This document shows, one piece after another, positions 1 through 8,379 of a stretch of DNA of 64,000 nt. The DNA is from Pseudoalteromonas umbrosa (GTDB lineage Bacteria > Pseudomonadota > Gammaproteobacteria > Enterobacterales > Alteromonadaceae), in assembly GCF_030125375.1 (NCBI RefSeq), contig NZ_JASJUU010000002.1, positions 115,538 through 179,537 on the forward strand, in the 5' to 3' direction. The position numbers were made by a program, and so were the translations under genes. The notes beneath the pieces were generated by a model. The model was not told the DNA's origin and did not search any database. It saw nothing but the letters and a program-made list of their open reading frames with translations. The stretch's first letter is position 1. Each line of letters opens with the position of its first letter.

Positions 1-1
1 A

Positions 2-172
2 GACCAAACACTAACTGCTCCTCTTGCGAAAGGCAGTACTGTAGGTACGCTATTCTTGCAACTAGACGGTGAAGATATTGCTGAATATCCACTCGTCACC
101 CTTGAAGAAATTGAAGAAGGTAGTTTCTTCAGCCGCATTTACGACTACTTACGTTTACAGATCATGCAATAA
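2..172 (+). CDS. dacA: D-alanyl-D-alanine carboxypeptidase (PBP5/6 type), C-terminal end only
   Basis: Only the last 56 codons are inside the window; the 5' part, with the catalytic SxxK and KTG motifs, lies to the left. The visible residues read as the end of the C-terminal beta domain (GTLFLQLDGEDIAEYPLV) followed by a short amphipathic tail (FFSRIYDYLRL) of the kind that anchors PBP5 to the periplasmic face of the inner membrane. In this family the enzyme trims the terminal D-Ala from peptidoglycan pentapeptides. The call rests mainly on this tail and on the conserved gene order dacA-ybeD-lipB-lipA downstream. Confidence 0.72.
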   Translation, partial: DQTLTAPLAKGSTVGTLFLQLDGEDIAEYPLVTLEEIEEGSFFSRIYDYLRLQIMQ

Positions 173-203
173 CCCTGTACCAAGTACGTATATAAAGCAA
201 CAG

Positions 204-229
204 CGCCTCTATTTGAGGCGTTTTTTTTT
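204..229 (+). terminator. Intrinsic terminator after dacA
   Basis: A 6-bp GC-rich stem (CGCCTC at 204-209, GAGGCG at 215-220) with a 5-base loop is followed directly by nine T. It separates dacA from ybeD. Confidence 0.85.
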
Positions 230-334
230 GCCATAAAAATGATAGAATGCCGCCATTATTGAGGTAATGATGCCTAAGTGAAAACAATTCACATTACACA
301 ATCATTGCTTAGTATCTGTAGTGAGGAAACCGTC

Positions 335-613
335 GTGGTAACACCTGTAAAAAACACTAAGTTTGATGAGTACTTAGAATTTCCCTGCCCGTTTACTTTT
401 AAGGTCATGGGCTTGGCTAATGTTGATCTAACCGATCAGATTCTTACCAAAATGCAAGCCATTGCGCCTGGTGATTATGCGCCAAAAGTTAAGCCAAGTA
501 GCAAAGGCACATATGAATCTGTCACTTTGGTTGCAACAGTGACGTCAAAAGAGCACATTGAGCAGATATACACTGAGCTAGGTAGTATCGAAGCTGTTCG
601 TTACGTACTGTAG
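335..613 (+). CDS. ybeD: YbeD/DUF493 family protein
   Basis: This is a small cytoplasmic alpha/beta protein of the DUF493 (YbeD) family, with the family signatures [13 protein letters not shown] and [18 protein letters not shown] and a C-terminal [12 protein letters not shown]. The family is conserved next to lipB; a direct biochemical role is not established, and a regulatory, ACT-like function has been suggested. I take the GTG at 335 as the start because it has GAGG eight bases upstream and gives 92 residues, close to the 87 of the E. coli protein. The frame is open to another GTG at 278, which would add 19 residues with no counterpart in E. coli. It probably forms an operon with lipB, 12 bp downstream. 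Confidence 0.88.
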   Translation: MVTPVKNTKFDEYLEFPCPFTFKVMGLANVDLTDQILTKMQAIAPGDYAPKVKPSSKGTYESVTLVATVTSKEHIEQIYTELGSIEAVRYVL

Positions 614-625
614 TGAAGGAAGTCC

Positions 626-1279
626 ATGAGCAACCATAACGTCATCATTCGCCACCTTGGGCGACAAAGTTACGAGCCTATTTGGCAAAAAATGCAGCAC
701 TTTACTGATCAGCGTGATGACTCAGCGGCCGACGAAATTTGGTTAGTTGAACATAGCCCTGTCTTTACTCAAGGTCAAGCAGGTAAAGCTGAGCACGTAC
801 TTGCACCAGGTGATATTCCTGTTGTTAAAGTTGACAGAGGCGGTCAGGTGACTTATCACGGACCCGGCCAACAAATGATGTATGTTTTGTTCAATTTGCG
901 CCGATTGAAAATTGGCGTAAGAGAACTGGTTACTTGGCTTGAAGAAACCATTATTGAATCATTGCAAGAGTACAATATCGATGCCTATGCTAAAGCTGAT
1001 GCGCCAGGTGTTTATGTCAACAATTGCAAAATTGCTTCTTTAGGCTTAAGAGTTAGACGAGGCTGCTCATTCCACGGACTTGCGCTCAATGTCAACATGG
1101 ACCTTAGTCCATTTTTGCGTATTAACCCATGCGGCTATGCAGGCATGGAGATGATACAAACTAGCGATTTAAATGGGCCTGCTACGCTTGAAGAAGCAGG
1201 TAACGGGCTTATTAAGCATATGCTTAAGCGCATTAACGCTGAGCATGTTGTTCACACTGAAGGGTTTGAGAACGAATGA
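626..1279 (+). CDS. lipB: Octanoyl-[ACP]:protein N-octanoyltransferase
   Basis: The enzyme moves octanoyl from acyl carrier protein onto lipoyl domains of 2-oxoacid dehydrogenases and the glycine cleavage H protein, the first step of endogenous lipoate synthesis. The 217 residues carry the family signature [11 protein letters not shown] at 71-81, and the Lys and Cys of the catalytic dyad sit at K135 (NNCKIASLG) and C169 (NPCGYAG), the numbering known for E. coli LipB. AAGGAAG precedes the ATG by a few bases. The stop overlaps the lipA start (ATGA), so the two are translationally coupled, as expected for consecutive enzymes. Confidence 0.97.
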   Translation: MSNHNVIIRHLGRQSYEPIWQKMQHFTDQRDDSAADEIWLVEHSPVFTQGQAGKAEHVLAPGDIPVVKVDRGGQVTYHGPGQQMMYVLFNLRRLKIGVRELVTWLEETIIESLQEYNIDAYAKADAPGVYVNNCKIASLGLRVRRGCSFHGLALNVNMDLSPFLRINPCGYAGMEMIQTSDLNGPATLEEAGNGLIKHMLKRINAEHVVHTEGFENE

Positions 1280-2241
1280 GTAAACCAGTCAAAATGGAGC
1301 CGGGTGTAAAATTACGCGATGCCGAAAAAATGGCATTAATTCCGGTCAAAGTACTACCAACTGAGCGAGAGCAAATGCTCCGCAAGCCTGAGTGGCTTAA
1401 AATCCGCTTACCAAAATCAAGTGAGCGAATTGAAGGCATTAAAAGCGCAATGCGTAAGCATGGCTTACACTCAGTTTGTGAAGAGGCATCTTGTCCTAAT
1501 TTATCTGAGTGCTTTAACCACGGTACAGCGACATTCATGATTTTAGGCGCTATTTGTACTCGTCGTTGCCCATTCTGTGATGTCGCACACGGTCGCCCGT
1601 TAAAGCCTGATGCAGCTGAGCCAGAAAAGCTTGCACTGACAATTAAAGACATGAAACTTAAGTACGTGGTGATTACCTCAGTAGACCGCGACGACTTACG
1701 TGATGGCGGCGCACAGCATTTTGCAGACTGTATCAGAGAGATCCGCAAGCATAATCCGGGGATCACCATTGAAATCCTAGTCCCTGATTTTCGTGGCCGT
1801 ATGGATAGAGCACTTGAGATCCTAACCGAAACGCCACCTGATGTATTTAATCACAACTTGGAAACTGCGCCTAGACTATACAAATTAGCGCGTCCAGGTG
1901 CTGATTATAAATGGTCTCTAGAGTTACTTCGCCGCTTCAAAGAAGCACACCCAGAAGTTAAGACCAAATCAGGTTTGATGGTAGGATTAGGTGAAGAGAT
2001 CTCTGAAATTGAAGAAGTCTTAAGAGACCTACGTGAACATAACGTAGACATGTTAACAGTTGGACAGTACTTGGCGCCTTCGAAGCACCACTTGCCCGTT
2101 AAGCGCTACGTGCCACCAGCAGAGTTTGACGCTCTGAAAGACTACGCTGATGAAATTGGCTTTTCACATGCAGCATGTGGCCCGTTTGTTCGTTCAAGTT
2201 ACCACGCAGACCAACAAGCGGCAGGTAAAGAAGTAAAATAA
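1276..2241 (+). CDS. lipA: Lipoyl synthase, radical SAM
   Basis: The enzyme inserts two sulfur atoms into octanoyl groups placed by LipB, using two [4Fe-4S] clusters. In its 321 residues I see the auxiliary-cluster ligands C68, C73 and C79 ([12 protein letters not shown]) and the radical-SAM triad C94, C98 and C101 (CTRRCPFC). The family's conserved C-terminal RSSYHADQ, with the Ser that binds the sacrificial auxiliary cluster, is also present. The length is normal. The start overlaps the lipB stop by 4 bp. A strong terminator follows, so this is the last gene of the operon. Confidence 0.98.
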   Translation: MSKPVKMEPGVKLRDAEKMALIPVKVLPTEREQMLRKPEWLKIRLPKSSERIEGIKSAMRKHGLHSVCEEASCPNLSECFNHGTATFMILGAICTRRCPFCDVAHGRPLKPDAAEPEKLALTIKDMKLKYVVITSVDRDDLRDGGAQHFADCIREIRKHNPGITIEILVPDFRGRMDRALEILTETPPDVFNHNLETAPRLYKLARPGADYKWSLELLRRFKEAHPEVKTKSGLMVGLGEEISEIEEVLRDLREHNVDMLTVGQYLAPSKHHLPVKRYVPPAEFDALKDYADEIGFSHAACGPFVRSSYHADQQAAGKEVK

Positions 2242-2260
2242 CTTTACGTAACGCATAAAA

Positions 2261-2287
2261 AAGCAAGCTCCTGAGCTTGCTTTTTTT
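2261..2287 (+). terminator. Bidirectional intrinsic terminator between convergent genes
   Basis: A perfect 9-bp stem (AAGCAAGCT at 2261-2269, AGCTTGCTT at 2274-2282) is followed by a T run on the plus strand and preceded by six A. It can therefore end both lipA and the convergent gene at 2300-3082. Confidence 0.88.
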
Positions 2288-2299
2288 GTGGCTATTCTT

Positions 2300-3082
2300 C
2301 TATTTTACAATCACTTGGTCTTCCCATAGGTGAATGATATTAGGGTTTGTTAGGTTAAATACTTTAACAACCATGGTTTTACCCGCCGCATTTTCACATT
2401 CAATAATTTGATACAAAACCTGATGCGCAGGATTTGTTAACACGTCATTTTTAATAAACACATCTGAGTGAAATGGCCCTTTGCGATCTTCCCCATGGAA
2501 CAGACCTAATGATACGCCTCGATTCGCTACTGTTGAGCAATAAGATTGTGTGTTTTGATTATTCACACTTAAGCTGCTGCGAATACGATATGCGGAATGG
2601 TAGCCGTATGAATATGGCTGATAAATAAACTTACCTTCGGGCTCTAGTGTTACCTGCCAATCCACAATTGGAGCACCCGGTACATTAACCAACACATTGT
2701 AATCGATGCCATCGCCATCAAGGCAGTTTATATGAACCGTTTTGGAAGCCTGCAATGCATTTTCATCATTCAAATCTGCCTCTAATGTCAAACTCTGCGT
2801 AGAATCCACATCCACAGATAGACTCAAATTAGCGAGGTTATTATGGGTTTCGTTAGAATAAACATTGGCGTTGTAACAGCGGCTGAACTCATCTCTAAGC
2901 TGCACATTGAGCGTTAATTTATGGGCATGTTCACTGGTGATCAGAACATGGCTCACAGGCCCATCAATATAGTGTGTTAAACGTTCAAAGCCATCTTCGT
3001 CAGCAATATTTTGCGCAAGTGCAGCCGCATTCAAGCTTGTCAATAACGTACAAAATACAATCGAAAGTTTAGATAAAGACAT
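2300..3082 (-). CDS. Secreted protein of unknown function
   Basis: I do not recognise a family. The 260-residue product begins with a clear Sec signal peptide (MSLSKLSIVFCTLLTSLNAAALA, cleavage near residue 23), and the mature part looks like a beta-rich exported protein with several Cys that could pair (CYNAN, NCLDGDG, SYCSTV, IECEN). The frame extends 11 codons further up, but I chose the ATG at 3082 because AAGGAA lies 7 bases before it and the signal peptide starts there. It stands alone: convergent with lipA and followed by their shared terminator, with a 388-bp AT-rich region upstream. Confidence 0.75.
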   Translation of the reverse strand: MSLSKLSIVFCTLLTSLNAAALAQNIADEDGFERLTHYIDGPVSHVLITSEHAHKLTLNVQLRDEFSRCYNANVYSNETHNNLANLSLSVDVDSTQSLTLEADLNDENALQASKTVHINCLDGDGIDYNVLVNVPGAPIVDWQVTLEPEGKFIYQPYSYGYHSAYRIRSSLSVNNQNTQSYCSTVANRGVSLGLFHGEDRKGPFHSDVFIKNDVLTNPAHQVLYQIIECENAAGKTMVVKVFNLTNPNIIHLWEDQVIVK

Positions 3083-3470
3083 GACAATTTCCTTTTCATT
3101 GAGAGAAACCCGCATAGTCTGTACTACATACTCAGCTACCTGATGACTAAAAGCTATCAGTCAATTTATTCCAATACAAATAGCACAATGGTCATTACAA
3201 GAATCATAAAAACTGAAAATTTATCTAAATTTTTTAACCTATTAAGTGAGTACCCTTTTAAGATAATTAGTTAATAAAAAGCATCTCATAATCACACACA
3301 AGCATTCCTATGTAATCCACAAGTAATCATCATCAATATTTTAAAAATCACCAATGCATCCGTTTCATTTAACTGCAAAGTACAACCCTGTTTATAACTT
3401 ATTATTACGCACTTCCCTTGAGTGCGTAATAAATGAAGAGATTGAAATTCGTTTTTGAACGCGTCATATC
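3083..3470. other. AT-rich intergenic region with a 12-bp inverted repeat
   Basis: No gene is visible here. The region is strongly AT-rich and should hold the promoter of the secreted-protein gene to its left. Near its right end is a perfect inverted repeat built on the TTACGCA/TGCGTAA word (3402-3432), described separately. No convincing open frame with a ribosome site was found on either strand. Confidence 0.6.
3402..3432. repeat. Perfect 12-bp inverted repeat containing TTACGCA/TGCGTAA
   Basis: TTATTACGCACT (3402-3413) and its exact complement AGTGCGTAATAA (3421-3432) are separated by 7 bases. It lies 38 bp past the stop of the small HTH gene. There is no T run on either side, so it is a poor intrinsic terminator. 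The same 7-base core recurs in the spacer upstream of that gene, which points to an operator or a transcript-end structure. Confidence 0.7.
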
Positions 3471-3809
3471 TTACGCAGTTAACTCAGGGTCGTTTCGTAC
3501 CCCTTCAATTACTTGAGTAATGTCCATCAGATAAACATCTTCAATCAATGAAATCACATCATTCCATCGAGGATTATATTCATTGTTTTCCCATCGCCTT
3601 AAAGTTCGTTCTTCAATACCGTAGCAGGCCGCGGATTCAGCCTGCGTATATCCCCTGCACTTTCTTGCATACTTTAACAGTTGCGCACCTTTTGGGGTAC
3701 GAATTAACTTAGTTGCTTGAGGGCTCATATCAGCACTAGTTTGAGCAGATACTAAGTGTTGAGATAAGCGAGTTTTCATTTGAGTATTGAATGTAAGGTG
3801 TTTGGCCAT
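3471..3809 (-). CDS. Small XRE-like helix-turn-helix protein
   Basis: The 112-residue product has an HTH in its C-terminal half: QLLKYARKCRGYTQAESAAC, then GIEERTLRRWENN, which fits an XRE/Cro-type motif with the recognition helix at about residues 70-83. The N-terminal 50 residues are polar and unassigned. I start at the ATG at 3809 because AAGGAA stands 8 bases before it; the frame extends 9 codons further. It is divergent from the S24-type regulator at 4080 across 270 bp holding four TGCGTAA words, one of them straddling this gene's own ribosome-site region, so autoregulation or cross-regulation is likely. No phage structural gene is nearby. Confidence 0.78.
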   Translation of the reverse strand: MAKHLTFNTQMKTRLSQHLVSAQTSADMSPQATKLIRTPKGAQLLKYARKCRGYTQAESAACYGIEERTLRRWENNEYNPRWNDVISLIEDVYLMDITQVIEGVRNDPELTA

Positions 3810-3828
3810 GTTCACTTTCCTTATTTTT

Positions 3829-3993
3829 TTACGCAAGTGAGTACGTCTGCACCCGCAGGTGCCCTACTAACTGTTATAACTTACCGTAATTAATGCATAC
3901 TGAACCTGTAAAAAGCTCGAATGCGTAATTTTTTAATAAGTATAATTCAAAATATTACGCACCACAACCACTAATGAATTTATTCCTGCGTAA
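3829..3993. promoter_or_regulatory. Cluster of TGCGTAA words between divergent regulators
   Basis: Four exact copies of a 7-base word lie in the spacer: TTACGCA at 3829-3835, TGCGTAA at 3922-3928, TTACGCA at 3955-3961 and TGCGTAA at 3987-3993. Each is flanked on the AA side by an A/T run (for example TGCGTAATTTTTT and TGCGTAAAAAATTG). With the two arms of the repeat at 3402-3432 there are six non-coding copies in about 600 bp, where chance would give well under one. They are inferred to be binding sites for one or both neighbouring HTH proteins. Confidence 0.6.
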
Positions 3994-4079
3994 AAAATTG
4001 CATTGAGTTTATTTTTAAAGCTCCTTATAATGCCTGACATGACGCTTAAACAGATGTGATATAGGAAATATAACCCATT

Positions 4080-4766
4080 ATGGACGGAGTAAATTACCTC
4101 AATACCTTAGCTGACAGAGTCGAGGAAGCGATTAAACCACATAGTATCAGGGCGTTTGCGTCAAAAATTGATGTTTCTGAAGGCACATTGCGTCGCATTT
4201 TAAAAGGCGAAGACCCAAAACTGAGCATCATTGAACGAATAGCTAATGAAGCACAAGTAAATCTATTGTGGCTTATCACTGGCACAGAAAGTAATGTCGA
4301 TGATGTGGAGTCATTACACCCAGTCGTAAAATTAGATGAATTTAATGATGCATTTGTTTTGGTTCCCGGCTACCACGTATCTGTAAGCACAGGGTACGGT
4401 GCATTTAATGACCAAACTCAAGTTTCAAGACATCTCGCATTTCGAAAAAAATGGCTTGAATACAAAAACCTTGAAAAGAGTAAATTAGCCGTTGTTTTTG
4501 CTAAAGGCGATTCTATGGAACCGACCATTCATAATAACAATACGATTTTAGTCGATTTAAGTGACAAAAAGCTCAGTGAAGGCTTAATTTATGTGGTTAG
4601 ACTCGGAGAAGAGCTATACGCGAAACGTCTGCAACAATACCTAGATGGCTCTGTAAGGCTCATCAGTGACAATAAAGAATATGTTGAGCAGGTCGTAAAG
4701 CCTGATGAGATGGAGCAACTTGAGATCATTGGAAAGGTAGTATGGATAGGAAAAGATCTCACTTAA
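4080..4766 (+). CDS. HTH regulator with S24 (LexA/CI-like) C-terminal domain
   Basis: The 228-residue protein has an N-terminal HTH (about residues 20-65, IRAFASKIDVSEGTLRRILKG) joined to a peptidase-S24 domain. The catalytic pair is present: S145 in AKGDSMEPT and K182 in LYAKRLQ. The stretch where self-cleavage would occur reads STGYGAF around residue 105, with Thr-Gly where LexA and CI have Ala-Gly, so RecA-stimulated autocleavage is uncertain. This architecture is typical of phage-type repressors and of stand-alone stress regulators. The ATG at 4080 is preceded by AGGAAA at a rather long distance. It is divergent from a second HTH gene across TGCGTAA-rich DNA. Confidence 0.88.
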   Translation: MDGVNYLNTLADRVEEAIKPHSIRAFASKIDVSEGTLRRILKGEDPKLSIIERIANEAQVNLLWLITGTESNVDDVESLHPVVKLDEFNDAFVLVPGYHVSVSTGYGAFNDQTQVSRHLAFRKKWLEYKNLEKSKLAVVFAKGDSMEPTIHNNNTILVDLSDKKLSEGLIYVVRLGEELYAKRLQQYLDGSVRLISDNKEYVEQVVKPDEMEQLEIIGKVVWIGKDLT

Positions 4767-4816
4767 ATCTTTTCCTATGGGTCAGAGTGTGGACAGTCAG
4801 CCCACACAAAATTCAA

Positions 4817-7474
4817 TTAGAGTTTTTGCCACGCACTGCTTTTACCTGGTTCATCACCTTTGGTCCACCACAATGCTTTATAACGTGCACATAGGTTAGC
4901 GGCATCACAATGATTCACTTCTGAACCTGCATTGTAAGCAACATCAACATGCCATGGAAATTCAGCTTGACTAATCAAGGTCCATGCATCAGCAAAACGC
5001 GTTGGCTCAACACCAGAAACCCAATATTTAGCTTCCCAAACAAGTGTTTGTTGCACTTCTTGATCAAAATGACTAACTCGATCGCCGGTGTTGTAAACCG
5101 CTTGAGCATCATAAGCTGGATGACCACCGGCGCCTTTTGGTGTAACTGTAACGATTACTGTATCAGTATAGTTATCAACACCATTGTCAGATACACTTAA
5201 CTGGAATACTAATTGCTCTGCTTGCGATACTTGAGGCGCTGCAAAACTAGCTTGATTAGTATCTGCACCAGCCAACACAACTGCGGTGCCAGAAACCTGA
5301 GACCATGTATATGTTAAAACATCACCATCAGCATCTGATGTTGCGCTACCATCTAACACTACACTCGCTGTTTCTGATTCAACTTGTTGGTCTGCGCCTG
5401 CATTTACCACCGGAGGCGTGTTTACAATACTGTCTCGGACCGTGATCACAACTTCGTCACTAGTATTTCCGCCTTTGCCATCGTTAGCACTAAAGCGCAA
5501 AGTTACTGTTGCTTCGCCTACAACATCAGGCGCGACAAATTCTAGGTTCAATGCACTAGTGACACCTAAAGTAACCGCAGGACCAGATACTTGCTGCCAT
5601 TGATAAGAAAGTGCATCGTTATCTGCGTCACTCGCCGTCGCTGCCAGTTTAACCACAGACCCTGATAACACACTTTGATCCGCGCCAGCATTGACCACAG
5701 GGGCACGGTTAGAACCATCTACAAGTGGGTGACCAAGCGACTCGTGCATCCAGTTTAAAATGTCGCCATTGTCTGTGTCGATCTCCCAACCAAACATACC
5801 TGCTAAACCTTCTTGGAATACAAGTTCACCTTTTGCCTTAATCGACTTTTGATCATCGTAAGAAATCAGATCGCCCGTACTAGGTCGATAGATGTAAGGT
5901 GCTTGTGCAACCGTATCATAGTGATACTCCCAGTCAGGGTGTTTCGCCCACTGTGCAATGTTGGCATACATCAAGGTACCAGGCTCTAGCTTAAATGCAT
6001 CAGCCGGTGCTGAAGGGCCGGTCGCTTTACCTTGCATATGGTGTGTACCAGGCGTATGTTCAACACCAGTCCAACCACGACCATACATAGCAATACCTGC
6101 GATCAATTTATTGCCCGGTACGCCTTGCGCTTTGAGTAAATCAATACCCGTCTTCAGGTTATATTGTGTGGTACGCACATCTGAAGGTTTGAAATCTGAA
6201 GGATATACTGCAGTTTGGTGACCTAGGCCTTCTAAATCCCATGCGCCGAAATAGTCGTAGGACATCATTAAGATATAGTCCATATACTTAATCGCTTCAC
6301 CGTAATTTACTTTCTCAAGCTTATCAAAGCCGACATTAATCGCCGAAGTAAGTTCATATTTCCGACCAGTGCGCGCTTCCTCTTCATCAAGCATCGCTCG
6401 AAGCTCTTTCATCAACTTAATGTATGTCGCACCATCACTTGGAGAACCTAAGTTCGGATTTGCTGCTGCGACGCCTGGGAATTCCCAATCGATATCAATA
6501 CCATCCCAAAACTGCCATGTTCTTAAATACTGACGGCAAGACTCAACAAATGTTTTACGCTTAGCGTCGTCTGCCATGAAATAAAATGGATCAGATAGCG
6601 TCCAACCACCGATAGATGGGATAATTTTGAGATCAGGATAACGCTGCTTGAGTGCCATCATCTGACCATAATTGCCTTTGATTGCATCTTGATTTACTTG
6701 ATCACCAACAGGCTTCATGTAAGCCGCCCAAGGATCAGGTGGCGCAAGCTCAAAATCACTCAGACCGGCTGTAACGCGTTGAAAGGTGTCATAGCCTGTC
6801 GGATTTTCCTTTTTGAACGACTCGTTAGGGCCAGCAATCGCAACAAATCCATAAAAAATATGGGTCAGGTTTTCCGCAGGAATATTATCAATGTAGTAAT
6901 CCATCCCTTCAACACGATAAACAGACCACTCTGCAGCGTATGCCGCTACGACTTTACCCGTTGTATTAACGTAAGATCGGTTAGTCATCTCGATTGGAAA
7001 ACGCGGGTCGTTCACTTTCATTGGCAAAGGATCTAAATGGCTACCCGCAGTGTCTGCAACTACAAGAACTTTACTATTAGTGCTGTCACTACAGCCATCA
7101 ATATTACACAGTTGTACCGTTAAGTTGAATTTACCACCTTTGGTAAATGTTAACGTTTCTACACCCGATTGCGAGCTGCCTACTTCTGTTAACACACGAC
7201 TGTGGACTACCTGCCCATCAAGTAATACTTTAACTGTTTCACCAGCTTCCCCAGTCCACTTTGACCAAGGCACAGAAACATCAACACTTGGCGCAACTAA
7301 AACGTCTTTATATGCAAGTGAATCTGTGATTGTAACTAAACTATGTTTTTCAACCATCCATTCTACTTTTGGCGCACCTGGAGCTGCTGCAAGTGTAGAA
7401 AGAGAGGTGAAAAAACCTGAGAGAAGCAACGCCTGCTTAACCCGGTTTAATGCCCTTTTGTTTGATGTTTTCAT
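4817..7474 (-). CDS. chiA: Secreted GH18 chitinase, ChiA type, with PKD-like and CBM5/12 domains
   Basis: The 885-residue secreted endochitinase hydrolyses beta-1,4-GlcNAc linkages in chitin. In order: signal peptide (1-30), an N-terminal Ig-like ChiA-N region (about 31-140), a GH18 barrel (about 175-590) with DGIDIDWEFPG and catalytic Glu331, two PKD/Ig-like repeats each opening with PVVNAGADQ (about 595-685 and 690-782), and two C-terminal aromatic-rich modules like chitin-binding CBM5/12 (about 783-836 and 837-885; VWEAKYWVSGVEP and YKALWWTKGDEP). SIGGW and MSYDYFGAW are further GH18 markers. It lies 37 bp downstream of a small secreted-protein gene on the same strand, and the two probably share a promoter. 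Confidence 0.96.
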   Translation of the reverse strand: MKTSNKRALNRVKQALLLSGFFTSLSTLAAAPGAPKVEWMVEKHSLVTITDSLAYKDVLVAPSVDVSVPWSKWTGEAGETVKVLLDGQVVHSRVLTEVGSSQSGVETLTFTKGGKFNLTVQLCNIDGCSDSTNSKVLVVADTAGSHLDPLPMKVNDPRFPIEMTNRSYVNTTGKVVAAYAAEWSVYRVEGMDYYIDNIPAENLTHIFYGFVAIAGPNESFKKENPTGYDTFQRVTAGLSDFELAPPDPWAAYMKPVGDQVNQDAIKGNYGQMMALKQRYPDLKIIPSIGGWTLSDPFYFMADDAKRKTFVESCRQYLRTWQFWDGIDIDWEFPGVAAANPNLGSPSDGATYIKLMKELRAMLDEEEARTGRKYELTSAINVGFDKLEKVNYGEAIKYMDYILMMSYDYFGAWDLEGLGHQTAVYPSDFKPSDVRTTQYNLKTGIDLLKAQGVPGNKLIAGIAMYGRGWTGVEHTPGTHHMQGKATGPSAPADAFKLEPGTLMYANIAQWAKHPDWEYHYDTVAQAPYIYRPSTGDLISYDDQKSIKAKGELVFQEGLAGMFGWEIDTDNGDILNWMHESLGHPLVDGSNRAPVVNAGADQSVLSGSVVKLAATASDADNDALSYQWQQVSGPAVTLGVTSALNLEFVAPDVVGEATVTLRFSANDGKGGNTSDEVVITVRDSIVNTPPVVNAGADQQVESETASVVLDGSATSDADGDVLTYTWSQVSGTAVVLAGADTNQASFAAPQVSQAEQLVFQLSVSDNGVDNYTDTVIVTVTPKGAGGHPAYDAQAVYNTGDRVSHFDQEVQQTLVWEAKYWVSGVEPTRFADAWTLISQAEFPWHVDVAYNAGSEVNHCDAANLCARYKALWWTKGDEPGKSSAWQKL

Positions 7475-7511
7475 TTTATATCCTTCAACATGTTTTTATT
7501 GCTACGCAGGT

Positions 7512-7946
7512 TTATCTACCTGCTTTTTTAAACTTCAGCGGACCCTTACTTCCCCCTGAAGCATATTCCCCTATCAAATACTGTCCGTCCTCGGACAGCG
7601 TCAACGTATGGACACCTTCAGTTGTCCATCCCGGAATTTGTTGCGTTACCTGAACCTTCACCGTGATAGTGTCTTTTTCACGTACACCATTGCCATGCTC
7701 TACAAACGGCGCCCCTTTAAACTCCAAATAATGTGCAGTAAACACCTCATTCCCTTGCTGTGACACTATTAAATGACCATTCGCGAAATTGCTGTTGTTA
7801 ACGTCATGCCACAGACCTGCAATACGTCGCTCAGTCACCTGTTCACTAAGGCTTGCTTGTGAAGAGACAGCGCTGTCATCAGCGTGAGAAAAAAAAGCGC
7901 AATTTATTGTCAAAAGCACGCATATTGAACGAAAAGCTTTGTACAT
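7512..7946 (-). CDS. Small secreted protein upstream of the chitinase gene
   Basis: I do not recognise the family. The 144-residue product has a signal peptide (MYKAFRSICVLLTINCAFFSHA) and a mature region rich in short beta segments (GLWHDVNNSNFANGHLIVSQQGNEV; LTLSEDGQYLIGEYASGG) that reads like a small beta-barrel or lipocalin-like fold; that is only an impression. The stop is 37 bp before the chitinase ATG on the same strand with no terminator between, so the two are probably co-transcribed. A role in chitin sensing, binding or secretion would be a guess from context. Confidence 0.75.
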   Translation of the reverse strand: MYKAFRSICVLLTINCAFFSHADDSAVSSQASLSEQVTERRIAGLWHDVNNSNFANGHLIVSQQGNEVFTAHYLEFKGAPFVEHGNGVREKDTITVKVQVTQQIPGWTTEGVHTLTLSEDGQYLIGEYASGGSKGPLKFKKAGR

Positions 7947-8379
7947 TGCTATAGGCCCTCAAATAAGTTAACAAAATCAAAAATGTTATTAACACCAATG
8001 TACCTAATATAAAGTAAAACACAACCCGCTTTAGGAACTAGAAAATACTAACTACGCACAATTAAAGGTATAACCCACCCAACTTTCTCTTTTTATAAGC
8101 GCTATTAGTCTGAATTTATTACTTTTAAAAAAATCACATGAATTACACTCAATGTAATGAAATAGTAAAAATAATGGACTAAAGCATTTTAGCTATCTGT
8201 ATTATCTTCAAAATACCTGCCGGATGAGCGATTAACTGGCTCCATAAACATAACAAAGTCAACTAAAGTTATTGTGTTCTGTGCATGTGACTCAACACTA
8301 ATATTGAGCAACTGAATTAAAAACGCGCTGACCACGGTCCACATTAGAAGATTAAAACCAACGAATAAAAGGAAAGGTG
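7947..8379. other. Intergenic region between divergent genes, no clear gene
   Basis: This AT-rich stretch should hold the promoters of the 144-residue secreted-protein gene (leftward) and of the glutathione transferase gene (rightward). It includes a small hairpin, TTACA-N5-TGTAA near 8144-8160. A 65-codon leftward frame (8189-8386) is open but would need a TTG start inside the next gene, so I do not call it. Confidence 0.5.

Noticed and set aside
1233..1769. A 178-codon leftward frame within lipB-lipA
   Set aside because: It lies antisense to two certain genes and its sequence has no domain pattern; it is a shadow frame.
3471..4766. A prophage
   Set aside because: A CI-like and a Cro-like regulator are present, but there are no integrase, structural, replication or lysis genes next to them.
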